56,317 bases of DNA from Alphaproteobacteria bacterium (GTDB lineage: Bacteria > Pseudomonadota > Alphaproteobacteria > SMXS01), in assembly GCA_016124315.1 (NCBI GenBank), contig WGNW01000013.1, forward strand, positions 1-56,317, given 5' to 3'. A program made the translations under genes and the position numbers. Of this stretch, positions 38,530-46,770 are shown piece by piece. A model generated the notes under the pieces. That model was not told the origin of the DNA. It searched no databases and worked only from the letters and a program-made list of their open reading frames with translations. The first letter of the stretch is position 1; each line of letters starts with the position of its first letter.

Positions 38530-38645
38530 GTCATTCCCGCGCACGCGGGAACCCAGGCGGGGGAAGGGCGGGTTTTCATAGCGGGCCAGTTGGACGGCTG
38601 ACGTCGTCCCTGCCGCTCTGGATCCCCGCCTTCGCGGGGATGACG
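38530..38645. repeat. Dispersed palindromic repeat, TCATTCCCGC type
   Basis: The segment opens with CGTCATTCCCGCGCACGCGG and GAACCCAGG, and closes with CTGGATCCCCGCCTTCGCGG and GGATGACGGG, so its ends are complementary and it contains two GC-rich hairpins. This type of CATTCCCGC/GCGGGGATGAC element is common between genes in many GC-rich proteobacteria. It fills much of the 295-base gap between the GFA-type gene and the gene at 38778; nothing else is seen there. Confidence 0.75.
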
Positions 38646-38777
38646 GGAGAAGAGCGCGGGGATGACGGGGAAAGAACGGAGAGGCGTGAAAGTCCGGCCA
38701 AGGAGCGGATGCGGGCCGCCAGGAGCCGCGCTATCCTTGCCGGCGCGGCGGCCGCCGCTTTCGCCTGGGAGCCTTCG

Positions 38778-39308
38778 ATGAACTGGGATGCGCTTTCCGC
38801 CGCCGCCGAGTGGGGCGGCACCTTGGCCGTGGTGGTGTCGCTGCTCTACGTGGCGATGCAGGTGCGGCAGAACTCCAACTTCTCCCGCGCCGCCACCCAG
38901 CAGACGCTGGTCAACCAGTCGCTGGCGATCAGCCGCTGGGTGAGCGAGGACCCGGCGCGCATCGCCGTGCTGCGCAAGGTGGCGAACGGCTTCGACGACC
39001 TGACGCCGGACGAGCAGTACGTCGCCTACGCCATCCTCAGCTCGTGGCTGGCCGGGCTGGAGAACGCCCTCTACTTCAAGGAAGCGGGCATCTGCCACGA
39101 CGCGGTCTACGAGATGCAGGAGCGCATCACGCTGATCATCCTGGGCACCAGGGGCGGCCGCGAGTTCTGGCGCCACGGCCGCCACCTGATGGGCGCCGAC
39201 CTCGGCCGCAAGATCGACGAGCTTCTGGCCCGCGACCCCGCCACCCTGCCGCCGCTCGCCGCCGTGATGCCCTGGCTGGCGGAGGCGCGGAGGGACACGG
39301 CGGCCTGA
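38778..39308 (+). CDS. Conserved hypothetical protein with N-terminal membrane anchor
   Basis: A 176-residue protein. The start MNWDALSAAAEWGGTLAVVV followed by SLLYVAMQVRQNSNFSRAAT shows one membrane helix (about 12-28) then a basic, polar segment; the YVAxQVRQN pattern recurs at the start of many uncharacterised marine bacterial proteins. The rest is helical (LTPDEQYVAYAILSSWLAGL, YEMQERITLIILG, GREFWRHGRHL). GGGAG lies 7 bases before the ATG at 38778, better than an upstream ATG at 38709. No function can be given. It is the upstream neighbour of the large DUF3857 gene, 79 bases away. Confidence 0.75.
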   Translation: MNWDALSAAAEWGGTLAVVVSLLYVAMQVRQNSNFSRAATQQTLVNQSLAISRWVSEDPARIAVLRKVANGFDDLTPDEQYVAYAILSSWLAGLENALYFKEAGICHDAVYEMQERITLIILGTRGGREFWRHGRHLMGADLGRKIDELLARDPATLPPLAAVMPWLAEARRDTAA

Positions 39309-39387
39309 TGGTCCCATAACCGGCCAGACAATTGGAAATACTGGCTATCCGGCCTATCCTGTGCGCCTTGTTAAGCACGAGGCCATT

Positions 39388-42300
39388 ATGAGAGCGATAA
39401 TCTTGTGGATTTGCACGGCCCTCGCGGCCGGACCGGCGCTGGCGATGGACGAGCCGGTCGTCGCGCCGCCGCCGGACTGGGTGAAGCCGGTCGAGCCGGC
39501 GCCGGCCCCGGCAACGCCGCGGGATGCGCCCGTCGAATTGCTGCTGTGGGACCAGCAGGTGCGCCTGAACGGGGATACGGAAAGCGCCTACTTCCATTCG
39601 GTGGTGCGCGCCAACAACCCGCAGACCGTCCAACGTCTGGGCACGGTAACGCTGCCGTGGAACCCGGAACTGGGCACGCTGACCGTCCACACCCTGAGGA
39701 TCATCCGGGGCGACAAGGTCATCGACGCCCTCACCGGCGACAAGCCCTTCATCGTGCTGCGGCGCGAGAACAACCTGGAGAGCGCCATGCTGGACGGTGT
39801 TCTCACCGCGACCGCCCAGCTTTCCGGCCTCCAGGTGGGCGACATCCTGGACGTCGCCTACACCGTCAACTCCCGCGAGCCGGTGATGCGGGGCCATGCC
39901 GGCAGGGTGCTGGACATGAATTCGCCCTACCCCATCGACCTGGCCCATCTGCGCGTGACGTGGGACAAGGGCCGCGAGGTACGGTGGCGCGGCCACGACC
40001 TGCCGGTCGATCCCACGGAGACGCCGACCGGGCTGGAATTCACGGCCCGGGACGTGCAGCCGCTGGTGCTGCCGACGGACGCGCCGCCGCGTTTCCTGGC
40101 CGGACGCCAGCTGCAGTACAGCGATTTTGCGTCGTGGGCCGACGTCGCGGCGCTGCTGGCGCCGCTGTATGACAAGGCGCGCGTCCTGAAGCCCGACTCA
40201 CCGCTCAATGCGGAGATCGAGCGCATCCGGAACACCACGAGCAATCCCAAGGAACAGGCCGCCGCGGCCCTGAAGCTGGTGGAGGACCAGATACGCTACG
40301 TCTATCTGGGCATGGACGAGGGCGCTCTCGTCCCGACCGACGCTGACGTCACCTGGACGCGTCGCTTCGGCGACTGCAAGGCGAAGACCTCGCTGCTGCT
40401 GGCGCTGCTGGACGGGCTGGGCATCGAGGCCCAGCCGGCACTGATCAGCATCGCGGCAGGCGACGGGCTGGACAAGCGGCTTCCCAATCTGGGTCTGTTC
40501 AATCACGTGATGGTGCGCGCGGTCATCGGCGGCCAGGTCTACTGGCTGGACGCCACCCGCACCGGCGACACCGGTCTGGATCGGTTCGGCGTGCCGCCCT
40601 TCCACTGGGCGCTCCCGGTGGCGCCTAAGGACGCGACGCTGGAGGCGCTGGCGCCCCGGCAGCCGGAGCAGCCACTACTGGCGACGTCCGTCACGCTGGA
40701 CGTCTCTCGCGGCATCAGGCTGCCCGCGACCGTCCACGTGGAGCTGCGGGTGTCGGGCGACGCGGCCATCCAGGCCAAGCTGAACCTGGAGAGCCTGGCC
40801 CAGACCGACCGGGAACGGGTCCTGCGGGAGCGTATCAAGACCACCTACGACATGGTCACGACCGACAAGGTGGCCTCGCGCTGGGACGGTGCGACGGGCG
40901 AGATGGTCATCACCGCCGACGGAACGTCAAATGTGGAATGGGACGGCGACGAGGGCGCGCCGAAGCAGTACGAGATTAAGAACTCGCGCCTCGGCTGGAA
41001 GGCGAACTTCGAACGGGAGCCCGGCCCGTATCACGACGTACCCTACAAGCTGGAATACCCTTACTACGTCTCGGAGTCGCAAACGCTGATCCTGCCGGAC
41101 CACGGCGTCGGGTTCACGATCGACGGCGACGATCTGGATGAGACCATCGCCGGCACCCGCTTCAAGAGGCGCACCTCGATGAAGGACGGCGTGGTGACCA
41201 TGGAAGCGAGCGTGCGCACGCTGGCATCGGAATTCCCCGCCTCGCAAGCAACCGCGGCGCAGCGGGCTATCCGCGGCCTTTGGGACTGGCCGGTCACCGT
41301 GACCGCGCCGGCCGATGTGGCGCCGACGAAGTCGGAGGGCGACCTGGTCATCGAGCACGCGCCGGCCTCTGCTGCGGGCCATGCCAGCAAGGCACAGGTT
41401 CTCGGCCTGCGAATGGACATGCCTGGGGCCCTTGCGGAAATCGACAAGGCCATTGAGCTGGATCCGGACAACGCAGCCTATCTGGAGCTCCGGTCCCGTA
41501 TCCGGTTCGGCATGGGCGATGAAGACCTGGCCCTGCAAGACGCCCGCAAGGCCGTGGGGATCGATCCGAAGAGCACCGCCGTCGTCTACATCACGGCCAT
41601 GCAGAGCCTGGGCAAGGGCGACAGTGCCTCGGCCATCGCCGATCTGACCAAGGCCTTGACCGACAAGCCAGGCGATCCGGCCCTGCTCTCGATCCGCGCG
41701 AAGGCCTACTGGAGCGCTCGCGACGCCGATCACGCGCTCGCCGACAGCGCCCAGGCGCTGGCCGCCTCGCCACACGAATTCGAACTCTACGTGCTGCGCT
41801 CAAACATCTTCCTCATCCAGGGCGACCGGGACAGAGCCGCCGCAGAAGCCGACAAGCTCATGAAATCCTTTCCGGAAGACGCATACGCCAACGCGGCGGC
41901 AGGCGCGATCTTCTGCGGCATCGGGCGCAAGGAGGACGCAAAGCGCGCTCTCGGCCGCTCCATCGACATCGGTCCCTTTGAAGGAACCTACTTGACCAGG
42001 GCGCTGTGCACCCCCGAATCCGACCACGCCGCCCGGCTGGCCGACATCGACGCCGCCCTCAAGCTCAATCCGAAGTCGATCAAGGCGTTGGCCTTGCTGG
42101 CCGCGATCCAGCGGCAAGAGCACAACTATCAGGCGGCGGAATCGACGCTGCAGCGCCTCCTCCAGATGGTCCCCGGCGACCCAATAGGGCGGATCGGGCT
42201 GGCCGCCGTCATGATCCATATCGACCCCGCCAAGGCCCGCGAGATGTTCGCCGACCTGCGCAAGGAGCTCGCTCAAAACGCCGTCGCTCTAAACAACCTG

Positions 42301-42621
42301 TGCTGGGAGGCGGCTACAGCGGATTTCGAGCTCGACCAGGCGCTCGCCGACTGCCAGGCGTCCGTCGCCATCCAGCCGGACAAGATCGCGACGCAGGACA
42401 GCCTGGCCTTCGCCGAGCTCAAGCTCGGTCGCCTGGACGAGGCCATCGAGACCTACGATTCCGTGATCGCGCGAGCAGCCCTGCCCAGCTCGCTCTACGG
42501 CCGCGGCATCGCCAAGCTGCGCAAGGGACTAGCGGAGGAAGGCCAGGCCGACCTGCGCGCCGCCCGCGAACGGGCGCCCGGCATCGACGACGAATTCGCC
42601 GACTACGGCATTACGCCGTGA
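39388..42621 (+). CDS. DUF3857, transglutaminase-like and TPR multidomain exported protein
   Basis: A 1077-residue exported protein. Signal peptide MRAIILWICTALAAGPALA. DUF3857 spans about 50-220 (VQLNG-like strands, NPQTVQRLGTVTLPWNPELG, VGDILDVAYTVNSREPVM). The transglutaminase-like core has RRFGDCKAKTSLLLALLDGL with Cys about 330, NHVMVRA with His about 373 and YWLDATRTG with Asp about 388, a complete triad. After a beta-rich region (450-640), TPR-type repeats fill about 670-1065 (AEIDKAIELDPDNAAYLELR, ALADSAQALAASPHEFELYV). Relatives exist as DUF3857-transglutaminase proteins without the long TPR tail. GAGG precedes the ATG at 39388; a GTG at 39361 is possible. The role is unknown; peptide or protein crosslink cleavage in the periplasm is an inference. 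Confidence 0.9.
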   Translation: MRAIILWICTALAAGPALAMDEPVVAPPPDWVKPVEPAPAPATPRDAPVELLLWDQQVRLNGDTESAYFHSVVRANNPQTVQRLGTVTLPWNPELGTLTVHTLRIIRGDKVIDALTGDKPFIVLRRENNLESAMLDGVLTATAQLSGLQVGDILDVAYTVNSREPVMRGHAGRVLDMNSPYPIDLAHLRVTWDKGREVRWRGHDLPVDPTETPTGLEFTARDVQPLVLPTDAPPRFLAGRQLQYSDFASWADVAALLAPLYDKARVLKPDSPLNAEIERIRNTTSNPKEQAAAALKLVEDQIRYVYLGMDEGALVPTDADVTWTRRFGDCKAKTSLLLALLDGLGIEAQPALISIAAGDGLDKRLPNLGLFNHVMVRAVIGGQVYWLDATRTGDTGLDRFGVPPFHWALPVAPKDATLEALAPRQPEQPLLATSVTLDVSRGIRLPATVHVELRVSGDAAIQAKLNLESLAQTDRERVLRERIKTTYDMVTTDKVASRWDGATGEMVITADGTSNVEWDGDEGAPKQYEIKNSRLGWKANFEREPGPYHDVPYKLEYPYYVSESQTLILPDHGVGFTIDGDDLDETIAGTRFKRRTSMKDGVVTMEASVRTLASEFPASQATAAQRAIRGLWDWPVTVTAPADVAPTKSEGDLVIEHAPASAAGHASKAQVLGLRMDMPGALAEIDKAIELDPDNAAYLELRSRIRFGMGDEDLALQDARKAVGIDPKSTAVVYITAMQSLGKGDSASAIADLTKALTDKPGDPALLSIRAKAYWSARDADHALADSAQALAASPHEFELYVLRSNIFLIQGDRDRAAAEADKLMKSFPEDAYANAAAGAIFCGIGRKEDAKRALGRSIDIGPFEGTYLTRALCTPESDHAARLADIDAALKLNPKSIKALALLAAIQRQEHNYQAAESTLQRLLQMVPGDPIGRIGLAAVMIHIDPAKAREMFADLRKELAQNAVALNNLCWEAATADFELDQALADCQASVAIQPDKIATQDSLAFAELKLGRLDEAIETYDSVIARAALPSSLYGRGIAKLRKGLAEEGQADLRAARERAPGIDDEFADYGITP

Positions 42622-42743
42622 CCCGAAGTGACAGTACCGGCACCATCCCGCCATTCCCGCGATCCCAACCGGGAGCCGGCGCATCTCGATACGCCGCTGC
42701 GCGGCACTCGATGCGAGCGGCCGTCGAATGATCTGACCTCGAA

Positions 42744-42844
42744 GTCCTTGCGAGGAGGCGCAGCCGGCGAAGCAACCCAGGAGCAGCGTGCGCAGGCCCG
42801 CCCGGCGGCCGTGGATTGCCCGCCCCTGCGGGACTCGCAAGGAC
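42744..42844. repeat. Dispersed palindromic repeat, TTGCGAG type, copy 2
   Basis: Ends GTCCTTGCGAG and CTCGCAAGGAC are perfectly complementary over 11 bases, and the left part continues CAGCCGGCGAAGCAACCCAG, like the element at 36147. It lies in the 491-base gene-free stretch between the DUF3857 gene and tesB. Confidence 0.75.
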
Positions 42845-42926
42845 GCTGCGGGCTCGTTTTCACTCCCGCCGAGTGATCCGGCGCGGGAAGGCAAGCGCGA
42901 ACCGCGGCGCTTCGTCCTGGCATGCC

Positions 42927-43026
42927 CTTCGCGACGCGGCCCTCCGGGCCGCTCCTCAGGGCTAACGGATTGTTTTGGAAATGAAAAGCCGTTCGGGCTG
43001 AGGAGGGCCGCAGGCCCGTCGCGAAG
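42927..43026. repeat. Long imperfect palindromic repeat, copy 2 (upstream of tesB stop)
   Basis: Arms 42927-42968 and 42989-43026 are near-complementary, CTTCGCGACG, GGCCGCTCCTCAGGGCTAA and CGG facing CCGTTCGGGCTGAGGAGGG and CGTCGCGAAG. It has the same arm order as the element at 36018-36124 (CTTCGCGACG, CTCCTCAG, AACGG) while the 20-base centre differs. Together with the flanking elements it accounts for most of the 42622-43112 gap; I see no gene there. Confidence 0.8.
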
Positions 43027-43060
43027 CCCGGCCGCGAGGGCCCCGCGTCAGTCCGTCGCC

Positions 43061-43098
43061 CCTGGATTGCCACGCCCCCTTCGGGGGCTCGCAATGAC
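43061..43098. repeat. Partial dispersed repeat, ATTGC-GCAATGACGG end
   Basis: CTGGATTGCCACGCC, a GGGGGC/GCCCCC hairpin and CTCGCAATGACGG match the right end of the GTCATTGCGAG element seen at 36147. The left half is not recognisable. It ends about 15 bases before the tesB stop codon, and its CCCCCTTCGGGGG hairpin could contribute to transcript ends from either side. Confidence 0.55.
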
Positions 43099-43112
43099 GG
43101 CGGGGAGGAACC

Positions 43113-43982
43113 TCAGCCCCGGTAGCGGATCAGGCCTTCCTGGGCGACCGAGGCCACCAGCTTGCCGTCCCTCGTGTAGATGCTGCCTCGGTTGAGGCCG
43201 CGGGCGGCGGAGGTGGCGGGGCTGTCCATGGTGTAGAGCAGCCAGTCGTCCATGGTGAACGGGTGGTGGAACCACATGGCGTGGTCGAGGCTGGCCGACT
43301 GCATCTTGCCCGAGACCCAGGCGATGCCGGTGGTGCGCATGCAGGTGTCGAGCAGGTGCATGTCCGACGCATAGGCCAGCATGCACTGGTTGAGCGGCAG
43401 GTCGTCGCCCACCGAGGCGCGGGCGCGGAACCAGAGCTCCTGGTAGGGCGGCAGCGGCTTGGGATGGATGTAGTCCTGCGGGTTGACGTGGCGGATCTCG
43501 ATGGGCCTCGGCCGGGCGAAGTGCTTGGCCACGTTGGGCGGCACCTGGTCGACCACGGCGAGGCGCAGCTCCTCGTCGGACGGCAGGTCCTCGGGCGGCG
43601 GCACGTCGGGCATGGGGAACTGGTGCTCGAAGCCCTCCTCGGGCACCTGGAACGAGGCGGCCAGGTTGAAGATCTGCCTGCCGTGCTGGATCGCCACCAC
43701 CCGCCTGGTGGTGAAGCTGTGGCCGTCGCGGGAGCGGTCGACCTCGTAGATGATCGGCACCTTCGGATCGCCCGGCCGGATGAAGTAGGCGTGCAGCGAA
43801 TGGCAGAAGCGGCCCTCGACCGTGCGGTAGGCGGCGGTGAGCGCCTGGCCGATCACCTGGCCGCCGAACACCCGCTGCCAGCTCTCGTCCGGGCTGATGC
43901 CGCGGAACAGATTGACCTCGAGCGGCTCCAGGGCGAGCAGGGCGATGACGTCGTCGACGACGGCCTTGGGGTTCTCGGGCAT
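43113..43982 (-). CDS. tesB: Acyl-CoA thioesterase II
   Basis: A 289-residue double hot-dog thioesterase that hydrolyses acyl-CoA to free acid. Typical blocks are NLFRGISPDESWQRVFGGQV, CHSLHAYFIRPGDPKVPIIY, RSRDGHSFTTRRVVAIQHGR, LAYASDMHLLDTCM, and QSASLDHAMWFHHPFTMDDW with the conserved aspartate of the catalytic site. The end ARGLNRGSIYTRDGKLVASV is also canonical. ATG at 43980-43982. The open frame continuing upstream to 45308 runs antisense through the GNAT-nitrilase gene and is not a fusion. No beta-oxidation operon lies nearby. Confidence 0.96.
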   Translation of the reverse strand: MPENPKAVVDDVIALLALEPLEVNLFRGISPDESWQRVFGGQVIGQALTAAYRTVEGRFCHSLHAYFIRPGDPKVPIIYEVDRSRDGHSFTTRRVVAIQHGRQIFNLAASFQVPEEGFEHQFPMPDVPPPEDLPSDEELRLAVVDQVPPNVAKHFARPRPIEIRHVNPQDYIHPKPLPPYQELWFRARASVGDDLPLNQCMLAYASDMHLLDTCMRTTGIAWVSGKMQSASLDHAMWFHHPFTMDDWLLYTMDSPATSAARGLNRGSIYTRDGKLVASVAQEGLIRYRG

Positions 43983-44006
43983 GACATCTCCGGTGGGTGG
44001 GTTGCG

Positions 44007-44022
44007 GCGCATCATTATGCGC
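44007..44022. promoter_or_regulatory. Short perfect inverted repeat in tesB / GNAT-nitrilase divergent gap
   Basis: GCGCATCATTATGCGC is a perfect 6-base inverted repeat with a 4-base loop, 25 bases before the tesB start and about 140 bases before the divergent gene. It could be an operator, or a chance GC-rich hairpin; no regulator gene is adjacent. Confidence 0.3.
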
Positions 44023-44159
44023 AGGCGCGGCGACGAGTCACGTGCTGCGGCGCCGGCGAGAAATGCAACGGGCGCAGGGTCGCTCCCCTGCGCGCTTTCC
44101 CGGCCCCGCGTGCGGCCCATATACTGCGCTGACCCGCGCAACGAGCCCAAGGAGGACCG

Positions 44160-45794
44160 ATGGCCCGCCAGCCGAGCAAGCCCGCCGCGAAGAAGACCGA
44201 TCCCCAGAAGACCCCGCCCCGCACGCCGCGCAAGCGCAAGGCCGCCCCGCCGCGCGGCCAGGCCGCCAAGCTGCGCATCCGCACCGCAACCGTGGACGAC
44301 GTGCCGGCGATCATCGACCTGGTGCAGCGGGTCTACCCGGACATGGCGCCCTACACGCCCGGCATGGTGCAGGGCCAGATCGTCAACTTCCCCGACGGCC
44401 AGTTCCTGGTGGAGTTCGACGGCGAGGTGGTGGGCTACGCGGCCAGCTTCCAGATCGACGAGGCGACGGCGCTGGGCCAGCACACCTGGAGCGAGATCAC
44501 CGGCGGCGGCTACGCCTCGCGGCACGACCCGAACGGCGAGTGGCTCTACGGCATGGAGGTGTGCGTCGATCCCAAGCGGCGGCGGCTGCGCATCGGCCAG
44601 CGGCTCTACGACGCCCGCGAGCAGCTGTGCGAGGCGCTGGAGCTGAAGGGCATCGTGTTCGGCGGCCGCATGCCCGGCTGGGCGCGCCGCAAGCGGGCCT
44701 ACCCCGACCCCATGGACTACATCGAGGCGGTGGAGAACCGCCGCATCGAGGACCCGGTGGTGTCGTTCCACATCCGCTCGGGGTTCGAGCCGATCGGCGT
44801 GCTGAAGGACTACCTGCGCACCGACAAGGCCTCGGGCGGCTACGCCACCCACATGGTCTGGTACAACCCCTACGCCCCCGAGGAGGCCAGCCCGCACCAT
44901 CCGCCCCACGGCCAGAAGGAAGCGGTGCGCGTCGCCACGGTGCAGTTCCAGCAGCGCAAGATCGGCAGCTTCGAGGAGTTCGTCTCCAACGTGGAGTACT
45001 TCGTCGACGTCACCGCCGACTACCGCTGCGACTTCGTGGTGTTCCCCGAGCTGTTCACCCTGCAGCTGCTCGCCTTCGAGAAGCGCAAGCTGGGCCCGGC
45101 CGAGGCACTGGAGACGCTGACCGACTTCACGCCGCGCTTCGTCGAGGCGCTGCGCCAGCTCGCCATCAGCTACAACATCAACATCATCGGCGGCTCGCAC
45201 CCGACGCGCACCGAGGACGGCGACATCCAGAACGTGGCCTACGTGTTCCTGCGCGACGGCTCGGTCCACGCCCAGGAGAAGATGCACCCGACGCCCAACG
45301 AGCGGCACTGGTGGAACATCAAGGGCGGCGACCAGGTGTCCACCATCCAGACCGACTGCGGCCCGATCGGGGTGATGATCTGCTACGACTCCGAGTTTCC
45401 CGAACTGGCGCGGCGGCTGGTGGACGAAGGCGCCAAGCTGCTGTTCGTGCCGTTCTGCACCGACAGCCGGCAGGGCTACCTGCGGGTCCGCTACTGCTGC
45501 CAGGCGCGGGCGATCGAGAACCAGTGCTACGTGGTGATGTCGGGCAACGTGGGCAACCTGCCCAACGTCGACAACATGGACATCCAGTACGCCCAGTCCT
45601 GCATCATCACGCCGTGCGACTTCCCGTTCGCCCGCGACGGCATCGCCGCCGAGACCACGGAGAACGTGGAGACCGTCGCCATCGCCGACCTGGACATGAC
45701 CGACCTGTCGTGGGCGCGGGCGCAGGGCACCGTGCGCAATTTGCGCGACCGGCGCTTCGACCTCTACAAGATCGTCTGGGAGGACGGCGGCTGA
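44160..45794 (+). CDS. GNAT acetyltransferase-carbon-nitrogen hydrolase fusion protein
   Basis: A 544-residue cytosolic fusion. After a basic lysine/proline-rich leader (residues 1-36), a GNAT domain spans about 38-235 (IRTATVDDVPAIIDLVQRVY, GMEVCVDPKRRRLRIGQRLY as the acetyl-CoA loop region). A nitrilase-superfamily domain spans about 255-540 with the catalytic triad Glu about 297 (VFPELFT), Lys about 374 (EKMHPTPNE) and Cys about 408 (MICYDSEFPE). This domain pairing is found in several bacterial groups and is usually annotated as bifunctional; the substrate is unknown. The start follows AAGGAGG. The gene converges with a lipoprotein gene. Confidence 0.93.
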   Translation: MARQPSKPAAKKTDPQKTPPRTPRKRKAAPPRGQAAKLRIRTATVDDVPAIIDLVQRVYPDMAPYTPGMVQGQIVNFPDGQFLVEFDGEVVGYAASFQIDEATALGQHTWSEITGGGYASRHDPNGEWLYGMEVCVDPKRRRLRIGQRLYDAREQLCEALELKGIVFGGRMPGWARRKRAYPDPMDYIEAVENRRIEDPVVSFHIRSGFEPIGVLKDYLRTDKASGGYATHMVWYNPYAPEEASPHHPPHGQKEAVRVATVQFQQRKIGSFEEFVSNVEYFVDVTADYRCDFVVFPELFTLQLLAFEKRKLGPAEALETLTDFTPRFVEALRQLAISYNINIIGGSHPTRTEDGDIQNVAYVFLRDGSVHAQEKMHPTPNERHWWNIKGGDQVSTIQTDCGPIGVMICYDSEFPELARRLVDEGAKLLFVPFCTDSRQGYLRVRYCCQARAIENQCYVVMSGNVGNLPNVDNMDIQYAQSCIITPCDFPFARDGIAAETTENVETVAIADLDMTDLSWARAQGTVRNLRDRRFDLYKIVWEDGG

Positions 45795-45804
45795 CGCCGC
45801 TCGG

Positions 45805-46365
45805 CTAGCGCGAAGCGGCGCGGGCGATGTTGTAGCCCAGCTCGTGGCGGTCGAGCTGCAGGCCGATGAGGATCTCCTCGTAGGGCAGTTCGTCGCCCTT
45901 GATCGGCACCGTCGCGTCCAGCGCCTCGTGGGTCACGCCCTCGCCGTTCTCGCCGAACGAGACGGTCGAATCGTAGAGCTTCTTTTCGAGCACCGATTTG
46001 CTGTCGGCGGTGAGCGCGACGAAGTACTGCAGGGTCACGCCGCTGTCGTTGGAGGCGGGGCCGCGCTCGCCCGACAGGTCGAAGGTGATGTGGGCGCTGA
46101 CGGCGGTGTTGTCCGCGTTGTTGGTGCAGGTCACCTTCAGATTGTCGAGTTCGGCCCGCACCGTCATGTCGCTGGCCTCCTCGCCGGAGCCGTTGAAGCG
46201 GGTGACCTGGCCGGTATAGGCGACGATGCCGACCGGCGGACATTTCTGCTTCATGGCCTTGGACATGCTCATGTCGACCTTGCCGCCGAACAGGCTGCAG
46301 CCCGACAACGCCGATGCAGCAAGCAGGACCGCGGCAATGCGCGGCGCGCCGATAGTTCGATTCAT
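45805..46365 (-). CDS. Putative lipoprotein of unknown function
   Basis: A 186-residue lipoprotein. The N-terminus [20 protein letters not shown] has a standard lipobox LSGC, with Cys about 22. The mature part has two more cysteines ([21 protein letters not shown]) and a beta-rich pattern ([37 protein letters not shown]) resembling small immunoglobulin-like outer-membrane lipoproteins, without a family I can name. ATG at 46363-46365; a longer frame to 46572 lies over the CDSGH-type gene and is not used. It is downstream of the CDGSH gene on the same strand with a 35-base gap, so co-transcription is likely. Confidence 0.8.
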   Translation of the reverse strand: MNRTIGAPRIAAVLLAASALSGCSLFGGKVDMSMSKAMKQKCPPVGIVAYTGQVTRFNGSGEEASDMTVRAELDNLKVTCTNNADNTAVSAHITFDLSGERGPASNDSGVTLQYFVALTADSKSVLEKKLYDSTVSFGENGEGVTHEALDATVPIKGDELPYEEILIGLQLDRHELGYNIARAASR

Positions 46366-46400
46366 CAATCCGCCTTTTTCCTGACCGAGCCGAATGTCTC

Positions 46401-46640
46401 TCAGATCCTGCCGTGGGTTCCGTCGCACATCGGGCTCTTGCCCGTGCGCTTGCAGCCGCAGAACCAGGCCGTGCCGTCCTTGCTCGCCTTGTACTCCACG
46501 GGCGCGAACCCCGTGTCCTTGTGGCTGCCGTCGCAGAAGGGCTGCTTGCTGCTCTGGCCGCAAGCGCACCACCAGTAGCTCCGGCCCGCCTTCACTTCGA
46601 CGGCATAGGGCTCTTTCTGGGCTATGACCGGATCAGGCAT
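46401..46640 (-). CDS. CDGSH iron-sulfur domain protein with two clusters
   Basis: A 79-residue protein carrying two CDGSH motifs in tandem: [17 protein letters not shown] at about 24-41 and [17 protein letters not shown] near the C-terminus. Each provides three cysteines and a histidine for a [2Fe-2S] cluster of mitoNEET type. Such short double-CDGSH proteins are soluble and of unclear role, possibly redox or cluster transfer. Start M at 46640 matches the domain; M at 46664 would add only MQTKGHTI. It is divergent from thrB with a 130-base gap. Confidence 0.92.
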   Translation of the reverse strand: MPDPVIAQKEPYAVEVKAGRSYWWCACGQSSKQPFCDGSHKDTGFAPVEYKASKDGTAWFCGCKRTGKSPMCDGTHGRI

Positions 46641-46770
46641 GATGGTATGTCCCTTGGTCTGCAAGACACGACGCGTCGCAGCGGCATATTAGAGAACGCC
46701 ATGGGCAAGGACAAGCATGCCCGCCCCTCTGCCGGCGACGCCGAGACATCAACCCGACCGACGAAGCAGC

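Noticed and set aside
36693..38777. Long + strand frame running through gcvT and the glycine riboswitch into the gene at 38778
   Set aside because: Only the part from 38778 has gene-like composition and a ribosome binding site; the rest is antisense to gcvT and the riboswitch.
43983..45308. Upstream extension of tesB to a 731-residue frame
   Set aside because: The extension is antisense to the GNAT-nitrilase gene and has no domain; TesB has its normal start at 43982.
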